From the NCBI GenBank assembly GCA_016791145.1, contig JAEUNJ010000217.1:1-64000 (forward strand): DNA of 64,000 nt, given 5' to 3'. The position numbers were made by a program, and so were the translations under genes. How positions within the stretch are numbered: position 1 is the stretch's first letter; every line of letters starts with the position of its first letter. A model generated the notes under the pieces. The model was not told the origin of the DNA. It saw nothing but the letters and a program-made list of their open reading frames with translations, and did not search any database. Positions 29,228 to 37,813 of the stretch are shown here, piece by piece. The stretch comes from Rhodocyclaceae bacterium. Lineage in GTDB: Bacteria > Pseudomonadota > Gammaproteobacteria > Burkholderiales > Rhodocyclaceae.

Positions 29228-31150
29228 ATGCGCGCCGCCATCCTCCTCCCCCTCCTCGCCCTCTGCGCCCTGGAGGCTCTCGCCGCCGCCCCGCGCGGCG
29301 CCCGGGATCCCGCCTACGTCAGCGATGCCGAATGCGCCCGCTGCCACCGGGAGGCGGCCCAAGCCTGGCGCGACTCCCACCACGCCCGGTCCATGCAGGA
29401 GGCCACGCCGGCCACCGTGCGCGGCGACTTCGCCGGCCTGGCGCTGCGCGAGGGCGCCGACACGGTGCGCCTCTTCCGGCGCGGCAAGGGTTTCTACGCC
29501 CGGGCCCGCGATGCCGGTGGGCGGATGCGCGACCACCGGGTCCGCTACACCTTCGGCGTCGAGCCCCTGCAGCAATACCTGGTCGACGCCCCGGGCGGCC
29601 GGCTGCAGGCCCTGACCGCGGCCTGGGACACGGGCCGCCGGCGCTGGTTCAGCCTCGACGCGACCGGGGCCGTTCCCGGCGACGCCCTGCACTGGAGCGG
29701 GCGCTACCGCAACTGGAACCTGATGTGCGCCGAATGCCACTCGACGGGAGTGCGCAAGGGCTACGACCCGGCGAAGGACCGCTACCGCAGCACCTGGACC
29801 GCCATCAACGTGGGCTGCCAGGCCTGCCACGGTCCGGGCCGGGCCCATGCGGCGGCGGCCCGCCGCGGCCGCCCCACTCCCATGCCCGTGGACTACTCCG
29901 GCGGAGACCCGGACCGGCAGATCGACCAGTGCGCCCGCTGCCACTCGGTGCGCAGCCGGCTCACGGACCGCGACGACCCGGCCGCGCCCTTCCTCGACCG
30001 CTACCGGCCGGAGACCCTGCGCCCCGGCCTCTACCACGCCGACGGGCAGCAGGACGGGGAAGTGTTCGAGGTGGGGTCCTTCCGCCAGTCCCGGATGCAT
30101 CAGGCGGGCGTGCGCTGCACGGACTGCCACGACCCGCACGGGGGCAAGCTGCGGCGGCCCGGTGACGCCACCTGCACCGCCTGCCACGCCACCGTCGGCG
30201 ACCCGCGCTTCCCGACCGCCGCGGGACGCCCCTACGACGGGCCCGAGCACCATTTCCACGCCCCCGGCGGCCCCGGCAGCCGCTGCGTGGATTGCCACAT
30301 GCCGAGCCGTGACTACATGGTCGTGCACCCCCGCCGCGACCATGCCATCCGGATTCCCCGGCCCGACCTGGCGGCGCGGACCGGGACCCCGGATGCCTGC
30401 GCCGCCTGCCACGCGGACCGGGGCAGCGCCTGGGCGGCGGACTTCCTGGCGGCCCGCCGGCGGGCGGCGGGCGAACCGCCGCCCGGCCGCCACCACGGGG
30501 AGGCCTTCGCCGCCGCACGGCTGGGCGGGCGGGGGGCCGCGCCGCCGCTGGCCGCCCTCGCCCGGGACCGGGCCGTGCCGGCCATCCTGCGGGCCACCGC
30601 CGCCGAGACCCTGGGGCAGATGGGCGCCGCCGTCCCCGACGCCGCGCTGGCCGATCCCGACGGCGAGGTCCGCGCCGCGGCCGCCGGGAATGCGTCGCCG
30701 GTCCGCCAGGGCGCCCTGCTCGCGGCGCTGCTGGGCGACCCCCTGCGCGCCGTGCGCATCGCCGCCGCGCGCAGCCTCGCGGCCGCACCCGGCGCGCTGC
30801 CGCAGGCCAGCCGGAATGCCTACGCCCGCGCCCTGGACGAATACCGGGCGGCCCAGGGCGCCATGGCCGACGCGCCCGCGGCCCGCCTGAGCCTGGGCCT
30901 GCTGGAGGAGGACCTGGGGCGCCCCGCCGGCGCCGAAGCGCACTATCGGGCCGCCCTGGGCATGGACCGCCACCTGGTCCCGGCACGCCTCGCCCTGGGC
31001 GAACGGCTGGCGGCGCGCGGCGCCCTGGACGAGGCCGAGGCGCTGCTGCGGGAGGGATTGTCCCTGGGGGCGGACGAAGACGGCCTTCGCCAGGCCCTGG
31101 CGGCCCTCCGGACCGGGCGGCTGCACGGGCCGACATCGCCGGACCGGTAG
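29228..31150 (+). CDS. Octaheme c-type cytochrome with HEAT and TPR repeats
   Basis: A 640-residue periplasmic protein. A signal peptide (AAILLPLLALCALEALAAA) precedes eight CXXCH motifs in the first 400 residues: CARCH, CAECH, CQACH, CARCH, CTDCH, CTACH, CVDCH and CAACH. Segments such as SDAECARCHREAAQAWRDSHH resemble the cytochrome c554/multiheme family. Then come HEAT-like helices (ATAAETLGQMGAAVPDAALADPDGEVRAAAAG) and TPR units (ARLSLGLLEEDLGRPAGAEAHYRAALGMDRHL) at about 540-635. Heme domains with HEAT/TPR tails are usually annotated as uncharacterised redox proteins that dock to a partner. It lies 7.6 kb from the large cytochrome cluster. Confidence 0.9.
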   Translation: MRAAILLPLLALCALEALAAAPRGARDPAYVSDAECARCHREAAQAWRDSHHARSMQEATPATVRGDFAGLALREGADTVRLFRRGKGFYARARDAGGRMRDHRVRYTFGVEPLQQYLVDAPGGRLQALTAAWDTGRRRWFSLDATGAVPGDALHWSGRYRNWNLMCAECHSTGVRKGYDPAKDRYRSTWTAINVGCQACHGPGRAHAAAARRGRPTPMPVDYSGGDPDRQIDQCARCHSVRSRLTDRDDPAAPFLDRYRPETLRPGLYHADGQQDGEVFEVGSFRQSRMHQAGVRCTDCHDPHGGKLRRPGDATCTACHATVGDPRFPTAAGRPYDGPEHHFHAPGGPGSRCVDCHMPSRDYMVVHPRRDHAIRIPRPDLAARTGTPDACAACHADRGSAWAADFLAARRRAAGEPPPGRHHGEAFAAARLGGRGAAPPLAALARDRAVPAILRATAAETLGQMGAAVPDAALADPDGEVRAAAAGNASPVRQGALLAALLGDPLRAVRIAAARSLAAAPGALPQASRNAYARALDEYRAAQGAMADAPAARLSLGLLEEDLGRPAGAEAHYRAALGMDRHLVPARLALGERLAARGALDEAEALLREGLSLGADEDGLRQALAALRTGRLHGPTSPDR

Positions 31151-31168
31151 CGCAGACCGGCCCGCCCC

Positions 31169-31336
31169 ATCGCGCCGGGGACCGCCCTCCTGCGGGGCCG
31201 AGGCGATCGGCTTTCGCAGGAGCGGCGCCCTCGCCGCGATGCAGCCTTGACCGCCGCTATCGCGCCGGGGACGGCGCTCCCTCGGTCCATGCCATCCGGC
31301 TTTTGTGGGAGCGGCGCCCTCGCCGCGATGCAGCCT
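31169..31336. repeat. Imperfect 90-base tandem repeat with REP-like elements, copies 2 and 3
   Basis: Two units about 90 bases long. Each opens with ATCGCGCCGGGGAC (31169 and 31259) and ends with an identical 29-base element at 31219-31247 and 31308-31336, which begins GGAGCGGCGCCCTCGCCGCG and ends ATGCAGCCT. A third partial unit may begin near 31340. The element forms a hairpin. The surrounding 379-base gap between the octaheme gene and the PAS gene holds no gene that I can recognise. Confidence 0.75.
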
Positions 31337-31529
31337 GATCCGCCGGAATCGCCCCGCAGGCAGCGCGCCTGCAGGGTCATGAGCCGGTACCCGCATGCAG
31401 CTTCGCCGCCGGGCCGCCCCAAGGCGAAGCGGCACGCGGCGGAGCCGCTACCCGCGCCGCGCCCGGACACCGCTCCCCGTAACAATTGAGCGAAGCGATC
31501 TGTCGAGTTCCCTCGCCCCCGGGGCGGGG

Positions 31530-31916
31530 TCAGGGGGTGGGGGGACCACTCCGCGCCACCGCCACCGCCCCGATGGCCTTTCCATCGGCGCCGGTGACCA
31601 CCGCGAAGCTCATCTCCACCAGGCACTTTCCGCCGTCCGCCCGCAGGGCCTTCGTCGGCGTGGGGCGGCCGTCCAGGCGGCCCCGTCCCGCGGCCATGGC
31701 GGCCCGGTATCCCTTCCAGTGGGGCTCGCGCAGCCGCTCCGGTATGACGATGTCGAGGGACCGGCCCACCGCCGCGTCCCGGGCAAACCCGAAGAGCCTT
31801 TCCGCCGCCCGGTTCCATTCCCGGACGATGCCCTCCGCATCGGCGAAGATCATCGCATCGGCCATCTGGTCGAGGATCCGGCCGGCCAGGGCCTGGTCGA
31901 TCGCGTCATCGCCCAT
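31530..31916 (-). CDS. Single-domain PAS protein
   Basis: A 128-residue soluble protein consisting of one PAS domain: LAGRILDQMADAMIFADAEGIVREWNRAAERLFGFARDAAVGRSL, then LREPHWKGYRAAMAAG and CLVEMSFAVVTGADGKAIGAVAVARS. No output domain is attached. ATG 31916 has GGAGGT upstream, and the start overlaps the hemerythrin stop by 11 bases. It is third in the operon ccoG - hemerythrin - PAS. It probably senses a gas, redox state or small ligand and signals by binding another protein. Confidence 0.85.
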   Translation of the reverse strand: MGDDAIDQALAGRILDQMADAMIFADAEGIVREWNRAAERLFGFARDAAVGRSLDIVIPERLREPHWKGYRAAMAAGRGRLDGRPTPTKALRADGGKCLVEMSFAVVTGADGKAIGAVAVARSGPPTP

Positions 31917-32352
31917 CGGCGCCACCTCCCTGCGGCTGTCCTTCCTCGCGCTCCTGCGCATCCGCCGGCTCCGCGTCGGCCAATCCCAGGAAGCGTTCCG
32001 CGGCCGGGAACAGTTCCCGCTCCTCGAACCGCACGTGCTCGATCAGCAGTTTCGCGAAAGCCTCCGGGGCACCCTCCCGGCGGATGCCCTCCGGCGACGC
32101 CAGGGCGCGCAGCCGGGCATGCTCGGCGAGGGTGCGGCTCACCAGGTCGATGTGCTTCGAGTGGCGCAATCCGTCCAGGATGCTTTCCTCCTCCGCCTGG
32201 AAATGGGGCTCCAGGTCGCGCTGGAACATGACCGGGATGCGGCCGGTCAGGTCCTCCGCTTCCCCGGGGCCGGCCCGCAACAGTTTCCAGGCGAAGACCA
32301 GGGCGCGGTGGTGCTCCCGGGACAAGGGCGCCAGGGCCGCGCTGCGCTTCAT
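31906..32352 (-). CDS. Hemerythrin-like di-iron protein
   Basis: A 148-residue four-helix bundle of the HHE cation-binding family. Conserved ligands appear in LSREHHRALVFAW (His), LEPHFQAEEESIL (His and Glu), LAEHARLRALA (His) and LIEHVRFEERELFP (His and Glu). The C-terminal tail is polar and likely disordered. It overlaps ccoG by ATGA. In NsrR-regulated operons, hemerythrin-like proteins such as YtfE are associated with nitric oxide or iron-sulfur repair, which fits the neighbouring NsrR-like gene. Confidence 0.9.
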   Translation of the reverse strand: MKRSAALAPLSREHHRALVFAWKLLRAGPGEAEDLTGRIPVMFQRDLEPHFQAEEESILDGLRHSKHIDLVSRTLAEHARLRALASPEGIRREGAPEAFAKLLIEHVRFEERELFPAAERFLGLADAEPADAQEREEGQPQGGGADGR

Positions 32353-33812
32353 GGCAGCCAGAACTTGGCGGCTTCGGAGACGGCGACCTTCGGGTCGTCC
32401 TCCGCCGTGATGCGGAAGACGATGGGCACCGAACCCCGCCGGCCCCCTTCCGGCGTCGCCCGCACCGAGGCGGTCAGGCTGCTCGCTGCCCCGCCCGGCG
32501 CCATGACTTTCGCCTTGTCCGCCAGGTGGATGCCGGGCAGGCCCTCAACCTCGATGCGGAAGCTGCGCGCCCGTTCGCTGATGTTCATCACCTGCAGCCG
32601 GTAGACGTTCTCGATGGCGCCGTCCTCGGCCTCCCGGGCCAGCACGCCACGGTCGCGGATCACGTCCACCCGCAGGGGAATCCGGGTGGCCAGCGACCAC
32701 GCCACCGAGCCCAGGATGGCGGCGAAGATGGCCGCGTAGGCCAGCACCCGGGGCCGCAGGGCCCGGCGCAGGATGTCCGCGGGCCCCATGCGCAGGGCCA
32801 CGGCGTTCTCGGTGGAATAGCGGATCAGCCCGCGGGGGTAGTCCAGCTTGCCCATGACCTGGTCGCAGGCGTCGATGCAGGCCGCGCAGCCGATGCATTC
32901 GTTCTGCAGGCCGTTGCGGATGTCGATCCCGGTCGGGCAGACCTGGACGCAGATGCCGCAATCCACGCAGTCGCCGAGCGCCATGGCCTTGCGGTCGGCG
33001 GCGCGGGCGCGCCCGCCCCTGGGCTCGCCGCGGGCCGTGTCGTAGGCGATGATCAGCGAATCCGGGTCCAGCATCACGAACTGGAAGCGGGCGTAGGGGC
33101 AGATCTGCCGGCACATCTGCTCGCGCAGGAAGCCCGCGTTGCCGTAGGTGGCGAAGCCGTAGAACAGCACCCAGAAGGCGGACCAGTGGCCGGCCGAGAA
33201 GTTGGCCAGTTCCGCGACGAGTTCCCGGATCGGGACGAAGTAGCCCACGAAGGTGATGCCGGTCCACAGGGCGAACAGGCCCCAGGCGCCGTGCTTGGCG
33301 CCCTTCACCAGGGCCTTCTTCGCGGACCAGGGCGCCGCGTCGAGCTTGATGCGGGCGGAGCGGTCGCCCTCGATCCATTTCTCGATCGCCAGGAAGATTT
33401 CCGTATAGACGGTCTGGGGGCAGGCGTAGCCGCACCACAGCCGCCCCGCCACCGCGGTGAACACGAACAGGGCCAGGGCGCAGAGGACCAGCAGCGCGAC
33501 CAGGTAAATGGTGTCCTGGGGCCAGAGGACCAGGTCGAAGAGATAGAACTTGCGGGCATCGATGTCGAACAGGATGGCCTGCCGCCCGTCCCAGGGAATC
33601 CAGCAAAGGCCGTAGAAGACCGCCTGGGTGAGCCAGACGAAAACCCAGCGCCAGGTCGTGAAACGGCCCTTGACGGAGCGGGGATAGACCTTGGCCTCGG
33701 GATCGGCGAAGGCCTGGATGGGGATGACCCGGGGCTGGGATTGGGGCTTGGGCTGCTGCACGGGAAGGGGGCCCTCGAAGGCGCGGGGCGGACGGGTAAG
33801 CCCCGTTAACAT
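32349..33812 (-). CDS. ccoG: Cytochrome cbb3 oxidase accessory protein CcoG
   Basis: A 487-residue inner-membrane ferredoxin-like protein that reduces copper for cbb3 oxidase assembly. It shows RSVKGRFTTWRWVFVWLTQ, the first cluster region LWCGYACPQTVYTEIFLAIEKWIEG, EQMCRQICPYARFQFVMLD, and two 4Fe-4S sets in CVDCGICVQVCPTGIDIRNGLQNECIGCAACIDACDQVM. The C-terminal Ig-like FixG domain follows. ATG 33812 lacks a ribosome site, and GTG 33761 with GAGGG about ten bases upstream may be the true start. The ccoNOQP genes are not in the window. Confidence 0.93.
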   Translation of the reverse strand: MLTGLTRPPRAFEGPLPVQQPKPQSQPRVIPIQAFADPEAKVYPRSVKGRFTTWRWVFVWLTQAVFYGLCWIPWDGRQAILFDIDARKFYLFDLVLWPQDTIYLVALLVLCALALFVFTAVAGRLWCGYACPQTVYTEIFLAIEKWIEGDRSARIKLDAAPWSAKKALVKGAKHGAWGLFALWTGITFVGYFVPIRELVAELANFSAGHWSAFWVLFYGFATYGNAGFLREQMCRQICPYARFQFVMLDPDSLIIAYDTARGEPRGGRARAADRKAMALGDCVDCGICVQVCPTGIDIRNGLQNECIGCAACIDACDQVMGKLDYPRGLIRYSTENAVALRMGPADILRRALRPRVLAYAAIFAAILGSVAWSLATRIPLRVDVIRDRGVLAREAEDGAIENVYRLQVMNISERARSFRIEVEGLPGIHLADKAKVMAPGGAASSLTASVRATPEGGRRGSVPIVFRITAEDDPKVAVSEAAKFWLP

Positions 33813-33829
33813 ATATTGTTGATATATCT
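33809..33829. promoter_or_regulatory. AT-rich inverted repeat at ccoG/nsrR divergent start
   Basis: ACATATATTGTTGATATATCT forms an imperfect dyad (ATATAT / ATATAT arms) in an otherwise GC-rich region. It covers the annotated ATG of ccoG and lies about 60 bases before the nsrR start. The size and AT content fit an Rrf2/NsrR-type operator. If ccoG really starts at GTG 33761, the dyad would be a normal upstream operator for both directions. Confidence 0.5.
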
Positions 33830-33850
33830 AATGATACCGGCGCCTCCCCC

Positions 33851-33856
33851 TATAAT
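33851..33856 (+). promoter_or_regulatory. -10 box of the nsrR-like gene
   Basis: A consensus TATAAT, 31 bases before the nsrR ATG. No good -35 at 17 bases is visible; the AT-rich dyad at 33809-33829 lies just upstream of that position, so a regulator bound there would affect polymerase access. Confidence 0.45.
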
Positions 33857-33887
33857 CAATCTTCCCCGTACATCTTTACGATTCCCC

Positions 33888-34325
33888 ATGCGCCTGAGCA
33901 CCTTTACGGATTACAGCCTGCGGGTCCTGATCTACCTCGGCCTCCAGGGCGAGCGCCTGTCCACCATCGCGGAAATCGCCGAGCGGTTCGGCATCTCCCA
34001 GGCGCACCTGATGAAGGTGGTGCACGGGCTCGCCAGGAGCGGTTACGTGAGGACCGTCCGGGGCAAGGGGGGCGGCATGGAACTGGCCCTGGCGCCCCGG
34101 GACATCCGCCTGGGGCAGGTCATCCGCTCCACCGAGGCCGACTTCGACCTGGTCGAATGCTTCGACGACACGTCGGCCTGCCGCATCCAGTCCGCCTGCG
34201 CCCTGAAGGCCATCCTGGAGGAAGGCCTGGAGGCCATGTTCGAGACCTTCGACCGATACACCCTGGAAGACCTCCTCAAGAAGCCGAAGGCGCTCCTGCG
34301 CGCCATCACGGTTCGCGCCGCCTGA
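33888..34325 (+). CDS. nsrR: Rrf2-family regulator, NsrR-like
   Basis: A 145-residue winged-helix regulator. MRLSTFTDYSLRVLIYLGLQ opens the Rrf2 fold, and ISQAHLMKVVHGLARSGYVRTVRGKGGGMELA is the recognition region. Three cysteines (C91, C98, C104 in VECFDDTSACRIQSAC) match the position of the NsrR iron-sulfur ligands, though the first spacing is slightly longer than in E. coli. NsrR senses nitric oxide and represses detoxification genes. The divergent ccoG-hemerythrin-PAS operon is the likely target. Assignment to NsrR rather than another Rrf2 regulator is an inference from context. Confidence 0.85.
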   Translation: MRLSTFTDYSLRVLIYLGLQGERLSTIAEIAERFGISQAHLMKVVHGLARSGYVRTVRGKGGGMELALAPRDIRLGQVIRSTEADFDLVECFDDTSACRIQSACALKAILEEGLEAMFETFDRYTLEDLLKKPKALLRAITVRAA

Positions 34326-34867
34326 AGGCACCGGGCGCCTCGGCGCCCGTCGGCCGCGCCATCGATCGACGACGCGCACCGGCGGCCAGAGCCACGACAA
34401 GGCCGGATGCCGGGCCTCGGGGCCCCGGATCCCGATCCATGCCGAGATCCGCCGCAGGTAACACCGGAACGCCGGCGGCGCGGCCTCAGGCGCGAAGGGA
34501 ATGAACCGGCAGGGGCCGGCCCGGCAGGCTGCCAAGGGTGTGCCCCGGACAACGCGGCGTCGGCGCAGACGACCCGAACAGGCCACCGGCGCGTCAGGAA
34601 ATCCGGAACGGCAGAATGGGAAGCGGCCCCCACGATCCCGATCGCATGGGTGCGGTGGCGCGCCATGGGGCTGCCTGGAATGCCCGAACGCCCCCTTGCC
34701 GGGGTATCGGCGGCGCCGCTTCGCTGCAGGGCACCATCCGCCCCAAGACCATTTCATAGTCATGGGCAATAACGCGACTTCATTTGACGAGGGTCAATTC
34801 CCACATCACGCTCCGGCGCAGAATAGCAATTCTCATATCATGCCGGCCGGCAGGCAGGGGGGACCCG
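34326..34867. other. 542-base non-coding region after nsrR
   Basis: No convincing gene on either strand. A GC-rich hairpin with arms CGGGCGCC/GGCGCCCG at 34332-34349 follows the nsrR stop and may end its transcript, although no T-run follows. The last 120 bases (about 34750-34867) are AT-richer and contain TTGACG near 34786 plus AT-rich segments, so the promoter of the kinase gene probably lies there. No consensus -10 at the right spacing was found. Confidence 0.5.
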
Positions 34868-36970
34868 ATGCTCGGTTTCGACTTGGGCAAGTACCGGACG
34901 ATGGTCGTCTCGATTGCCCTTTTCCTGGTTCTGGACCTCGGCGTGCTGATCCTGAACTTCGTGATCTCCAGCGAGATCGACAAGGACGCCGTCAATATCA
35001 ACCTCGCCGGCCGCCAGCGCATGCTCTCGCAACGCATGGCCAAGACGGCATTGCAGATCGAGGCGCGGAACGCCCAGGGACAGCCCTCGGAAAAGGAGGC
35101 GAAGGAACTGGCCCAGGCCCACGCCACCTTCGACGGCACGCTGAACGCCTTCATCGCCGGCGGCAACACCCTGAGCGGCGCCGGCAAGGACATCCACGTC
35201 GAACGCATCGATGACGCCCATGCGCAGGCCATCCTCGCCGAGGCGAAGGGCCTGTGGACGCCCTTCAGCACTGCCGTTCGCGGCCTCGGCGACAAGGGTG
35301 CGCCGTCCCCCGAGGCTGCGGCGGGGATCGCGCGCCAGGCCGAGGCCGTGAATCTGAGCCTCCTCAAGCTGATGAACGACCTCACCACGCGCTGCGAACA
35401 GTTGTCGTCGGACAAGGCCACCACGCTGCGCATGGTCCAGGTAAGCGGCATCACGCTGGCGACCATCAACTTCCTGATCATCCTGTTCCACTTCCTGCGC
35501 CACCTGCGCGAAAGCGACCGGCTGGTGGAAAAAGCCAGGCGGGAGACGGACAACATCCTGCAGACCACCCAGGAAGGCCTCTTCCTGCTCGACGACAAGT
35601 TCGCGATGGGTACCCAGCACTCGAAGGCCCTGGCCGGCATCATCGGCACCGACCGGATCGCGGAGCAGGACTTCCTTGCCATCCTGCGGCCGATGGTGAC
35701 CCAGAAGACCCTCGACACGGCAAAGGAATACATCGAGTTGCTGTTCCAGCCCGAGATCAAGGAAAAGCTGGTCGCCAGCCTCAACCCCTTGAATCACGTG
35801 GAAATCCACCAGGCCCAGGGCGCCGGCGAGATGAGTACGCGGTATCTGCAGTTCGGTTTCAACCGGGTGCGCGAGGAAGGCCGCATCACCCACCTCCTGG
35901 TGACGGCGAACGACATCACGCGCCGCGTCAAGCTGGAACAGGAGTTGAAGGCGACGGAGGAGCGCGCCAAGGGACAGATGGGCATGCTGGTGGAGATCCT
36001 GCAGGTCGATCCCTCGGACATGCACCGCTTCCTGCGCGCGGCGAACGAAGGCCTGGGGCACATCAACAACCACCTCATGGAACAAGGCGGCGGCAAGGCG
36101 GAACAGAAGATCAACGCCATCTACCGGATCACCCATCGCCTCAAGGGCGATGCCGGCGCACTGGGGTTGTCGATGCTCGCCACGCCCTTCCACGAACTGG
36201 AGGAGGTGCTCGATGGCCTGCGCGGCCGGCCGAACGTGACCGGCGAGGAGTTCCTGCCCATCACGGTGCACCTCAAGGCCTTGTTCGAGCAGCTCGAGAC
36301 GGTCGGCAGCGCGGTCACCCGCATCGCCCAGATGCGCGGCGTGGTCACCGTCGAGCCGCCGCGGCCCCAGATCGACCCCGCCGAGGCCGTGCCGCGCGTG
36401 GTGAGCCAGTGGCAGGCCTTCACGCGTCAGATCGCCGACCGCCAGCAGCGCCAAGTCCAGTTGAGCTACAGCGGCATCGACCTGCAGAAACTGGCCCCGG
36501 TGCTGCAGGAAAGCATCAACAGCATGGTCACCCAGTTCGTGCGCAACGCCGTGGTTCATGGCATCGAACCGCCCGCCGAGCGCCGCGCCCGCGGCAAGCC
36601 GGAATCCGGCCGCATCGCGGTCTATGTGTCGCAGCGCGAAGACGGCGGCGCGGACCTCAGTTTCCGCGACGACGGTAAGGGGCTTTCGATCGCCAAGCTG
36701 CGCGAGGCCGCGGTACGGGCGGGCAAGCTGACCGCGGAAGAGGCGGCGACACTGGACCATCGCCGCATCGTGGCCCTGATCTTCGAACCGGGCGTATCGA
36801 CCCGGGAAGCGGTCGATGAGGATGCCGGCCGCGGCGCCGGCCTGGACGCGGTGAAGGACATGATTGCGCGCCTCGGCGGCACGGTACGCATCGGCAGCAC
36901 GCCAGGCGAGTATTGCCATTTCCGCATCAGCCTGCCGGCGCAGCCGGAGCAGCTTGCGGCCGCCGCCTGA
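34868..36970 (+). CDS. Membrane PilJ-PAS-Hpt-CheA-like histidine kinase
   Basis: A 700-residue one-protein sensor kinase. TM1 (MVVSIALFLVLDLGVLILNFVI) and TM2 near 196-216 flank a PilJ-type periplasmic domain with INLAGRQRMLSQRMAKTALQIEA. A PAS-like domain (LQTTQEGLFLLDDKFAMGTQH ... LLVTANDITRR) and coiled coil follow. An Hpt domain has the histidine in ITHRLKGDAGALGLSML. The C-terminal CheA-type HATPase shows FVRNAVVHGIEPPAERRARGKPE and DDGKGLS, but there is no CheW-like regulatory domain. ATG 34868 is preceded by GGGGGGA. It is followed by cheY and cheX genes and should phosphorylate the adjacent CheY. Confidence 0.85.
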   Translation: MLGFDLGKYRTMVVSIALFLVLDLGVLILNFVISSEIDKDAVNINLAGRQRMLSQRMAKTALQIEARNAQGQPSEKEAKELAQAHATFDGTLNAFIAGGNTLSGAGKDIHVERIDDAHAQAILAEAKGLWTPFSTAVRGLGDKGAPSPEAAAGIARQAEAVNLSLLKLMNDLTTRCEQLSSDKATTLRMVQVSGITLATINFLIILFHFLRHLRESDRLVEKARRETDNILQTTQEGLFLLDDKFAMGTQHSKALAGIIGTDRIAEQDFLAILRPMVTQKTLDTAKEYIELLFQPEIKEKLVASLNPLNHVEIHQAQGAGEMSTRYLQFGFNRVREEGRITHLLVTANDITRRVKLEQELKATEERAKGQMGMLVEILQVDPSDMHRFLRAANEGLGHINNHLMEQGGGKAEQKINAIYRITHRLKGDAGALGLSMLATPFHELEEVLDGLRGRPNVTGEEFLPITVHLKALFEQLETVGSAVTRIAQMRGVVTVEPPRPQIDPAEAVPRVVSQWQAFTRQIADRQQRQVQLSYSGIDLQKLAPVLQESINSMVTQFVRNAVVHGIEPPAERRARGKPESGRIAVYVSQREDGGADLSFRDDGKGLSIAKLREAAVRAGKLTAEEAATLDHRRIVALIFEPGVSTREAVDEDAGRGAGLDAVKDMIARLGGTVRIGSTPGEYCHFRISLPAQPEQLAAAA

Positions 36971-36987
36971 ACCAACGGACATCGACC

Positions 36988-37368
36988 ATGACCGCCAGAA
37001 AACTGCTCATCGCCGACGACTCGAACATCGTGCGCAGCAAGATCGCCCGCGCCCTGGGTCAGCACGGCCTGCACATCGTCGGCCTCGCCGCCAACGGGCG
37101 CGAGGCCCTCGAGCTGTTCAAGGCGACCCGGCCCGACGTATTGACCATGGACCTGACCATGCCGGAAATGGACGGCATCGAATGCATTCGCGCGATCCGG
37201 GCGCTCGACGCGAAGGTGCGCATCCTGGTCGTCTCGGCGCTGTCGGACAAGGGAACCGCGATCCAGGCCCTGAAGCAGGGCGCGCAGGGCTTCCTCGACA
37301 AACCCTTCACCGAGGCCGAGCTTTCCGATGCCATCGGCGAACTGCTGGAGGAAACGGGAAATGGATGA
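36988..37368 (+). CDS. CheY-like single-domain response regulator
   Basis: A 126-residue receiver with no output domain. It shows the acidic pair in LLIADDSNIVRSKIARAL, the phosphoacceptor in DVLTMDLTMPEMDGIECIRAI, the Ser switch in VVSALSDKGTAIQA and the lysine in GFLDKPFTEAEL. Fifteen of its residues before the stop overlap nothing, but the last eight bases overlap the cheX start. The phosphate likely comes from the upstream membrane kinase and is removed by CheX. Confidence 0.93.
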   Translation: MTARKLLIADDSNIVRSKIARALGQHGLHIVGLAANGREALELFKATRPDVLTMDLTMPEMDGIECIRAIRALDAKVRILVVSALSDKGTAIQALKQGAQGFLDKPFTEAELSDAIGELLEETGNG

Positions 37369-37813
37369 GACGCAACTCAAGGTCTTCGTCGGCATCGTCC
37401 AGCGCTATTTCGAGAAGATCACCGGCAAGGCCGCCGAGGTCGGCACGCCTTTCCTGGGCCAACCGAAGGAGCTGCCGATCCACGACTTCACCGGCGTGAT
37501 CGGCATCTCGGGCAGCCAACGCGGTTGCGTGTATTTCAGCGCGCCGGCGCAGATGCTGAAGGAATTGCTGCTGCGCGCGGGGGAAACGGACCTGTCAGAG
37601 GACAACTTCGCCGACCTGACGGGCGAGATTGCCAACACCATCTCGGGTAACGCCCGCCGCGAGTTCGGCAGCGAGTTCCTGATCTCCGTGCCGGTCGTGG
37701 TGCGCGGAAGCGGGCAACACATCACCGTGCCGAAGGATGTCAGGGCCTACGTGATCCCGCTGCGCTGGCACAAGATCGCCGCCTCCCTGGTGGTCAGCGT
37801 CGCCAAGGCCTGA
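37361..37813 (+). CDS. cheX: CheX-type CheY-phosphate phosphatase
   Basis: A 150-residue CheX/CheC-family protein. The catalytic ExxN is in ADLTGEIANTISGNARREFG, and the fold ends with VPVVVRGSGQHITVPKDVRAYVIPLRWHKIAASLVVSVAKA. ATG 37361 overlaps the cheY stop by eight bases. In the Thermotoga and Borrelia systems CheX dephosphorylates CheY. The three genes form a closed kinase-regulator-phosphatase unit without CheW, CheR, CheB or a separate receptor in the window. Confidence 0.9.
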   Translation: MDETQLKVFVGIVQRYFEKITGKAAEVGTPFLGQPKELPIHDFTGVIGISGSQRGCVYFSAPAQMLKELLLRAGETDLSEDNFADLTGEIANTISGNARREFGSEFLISVPVVVRGSGQHITVPKDVRAYVIPLRWHKIAASLVVSVAKA

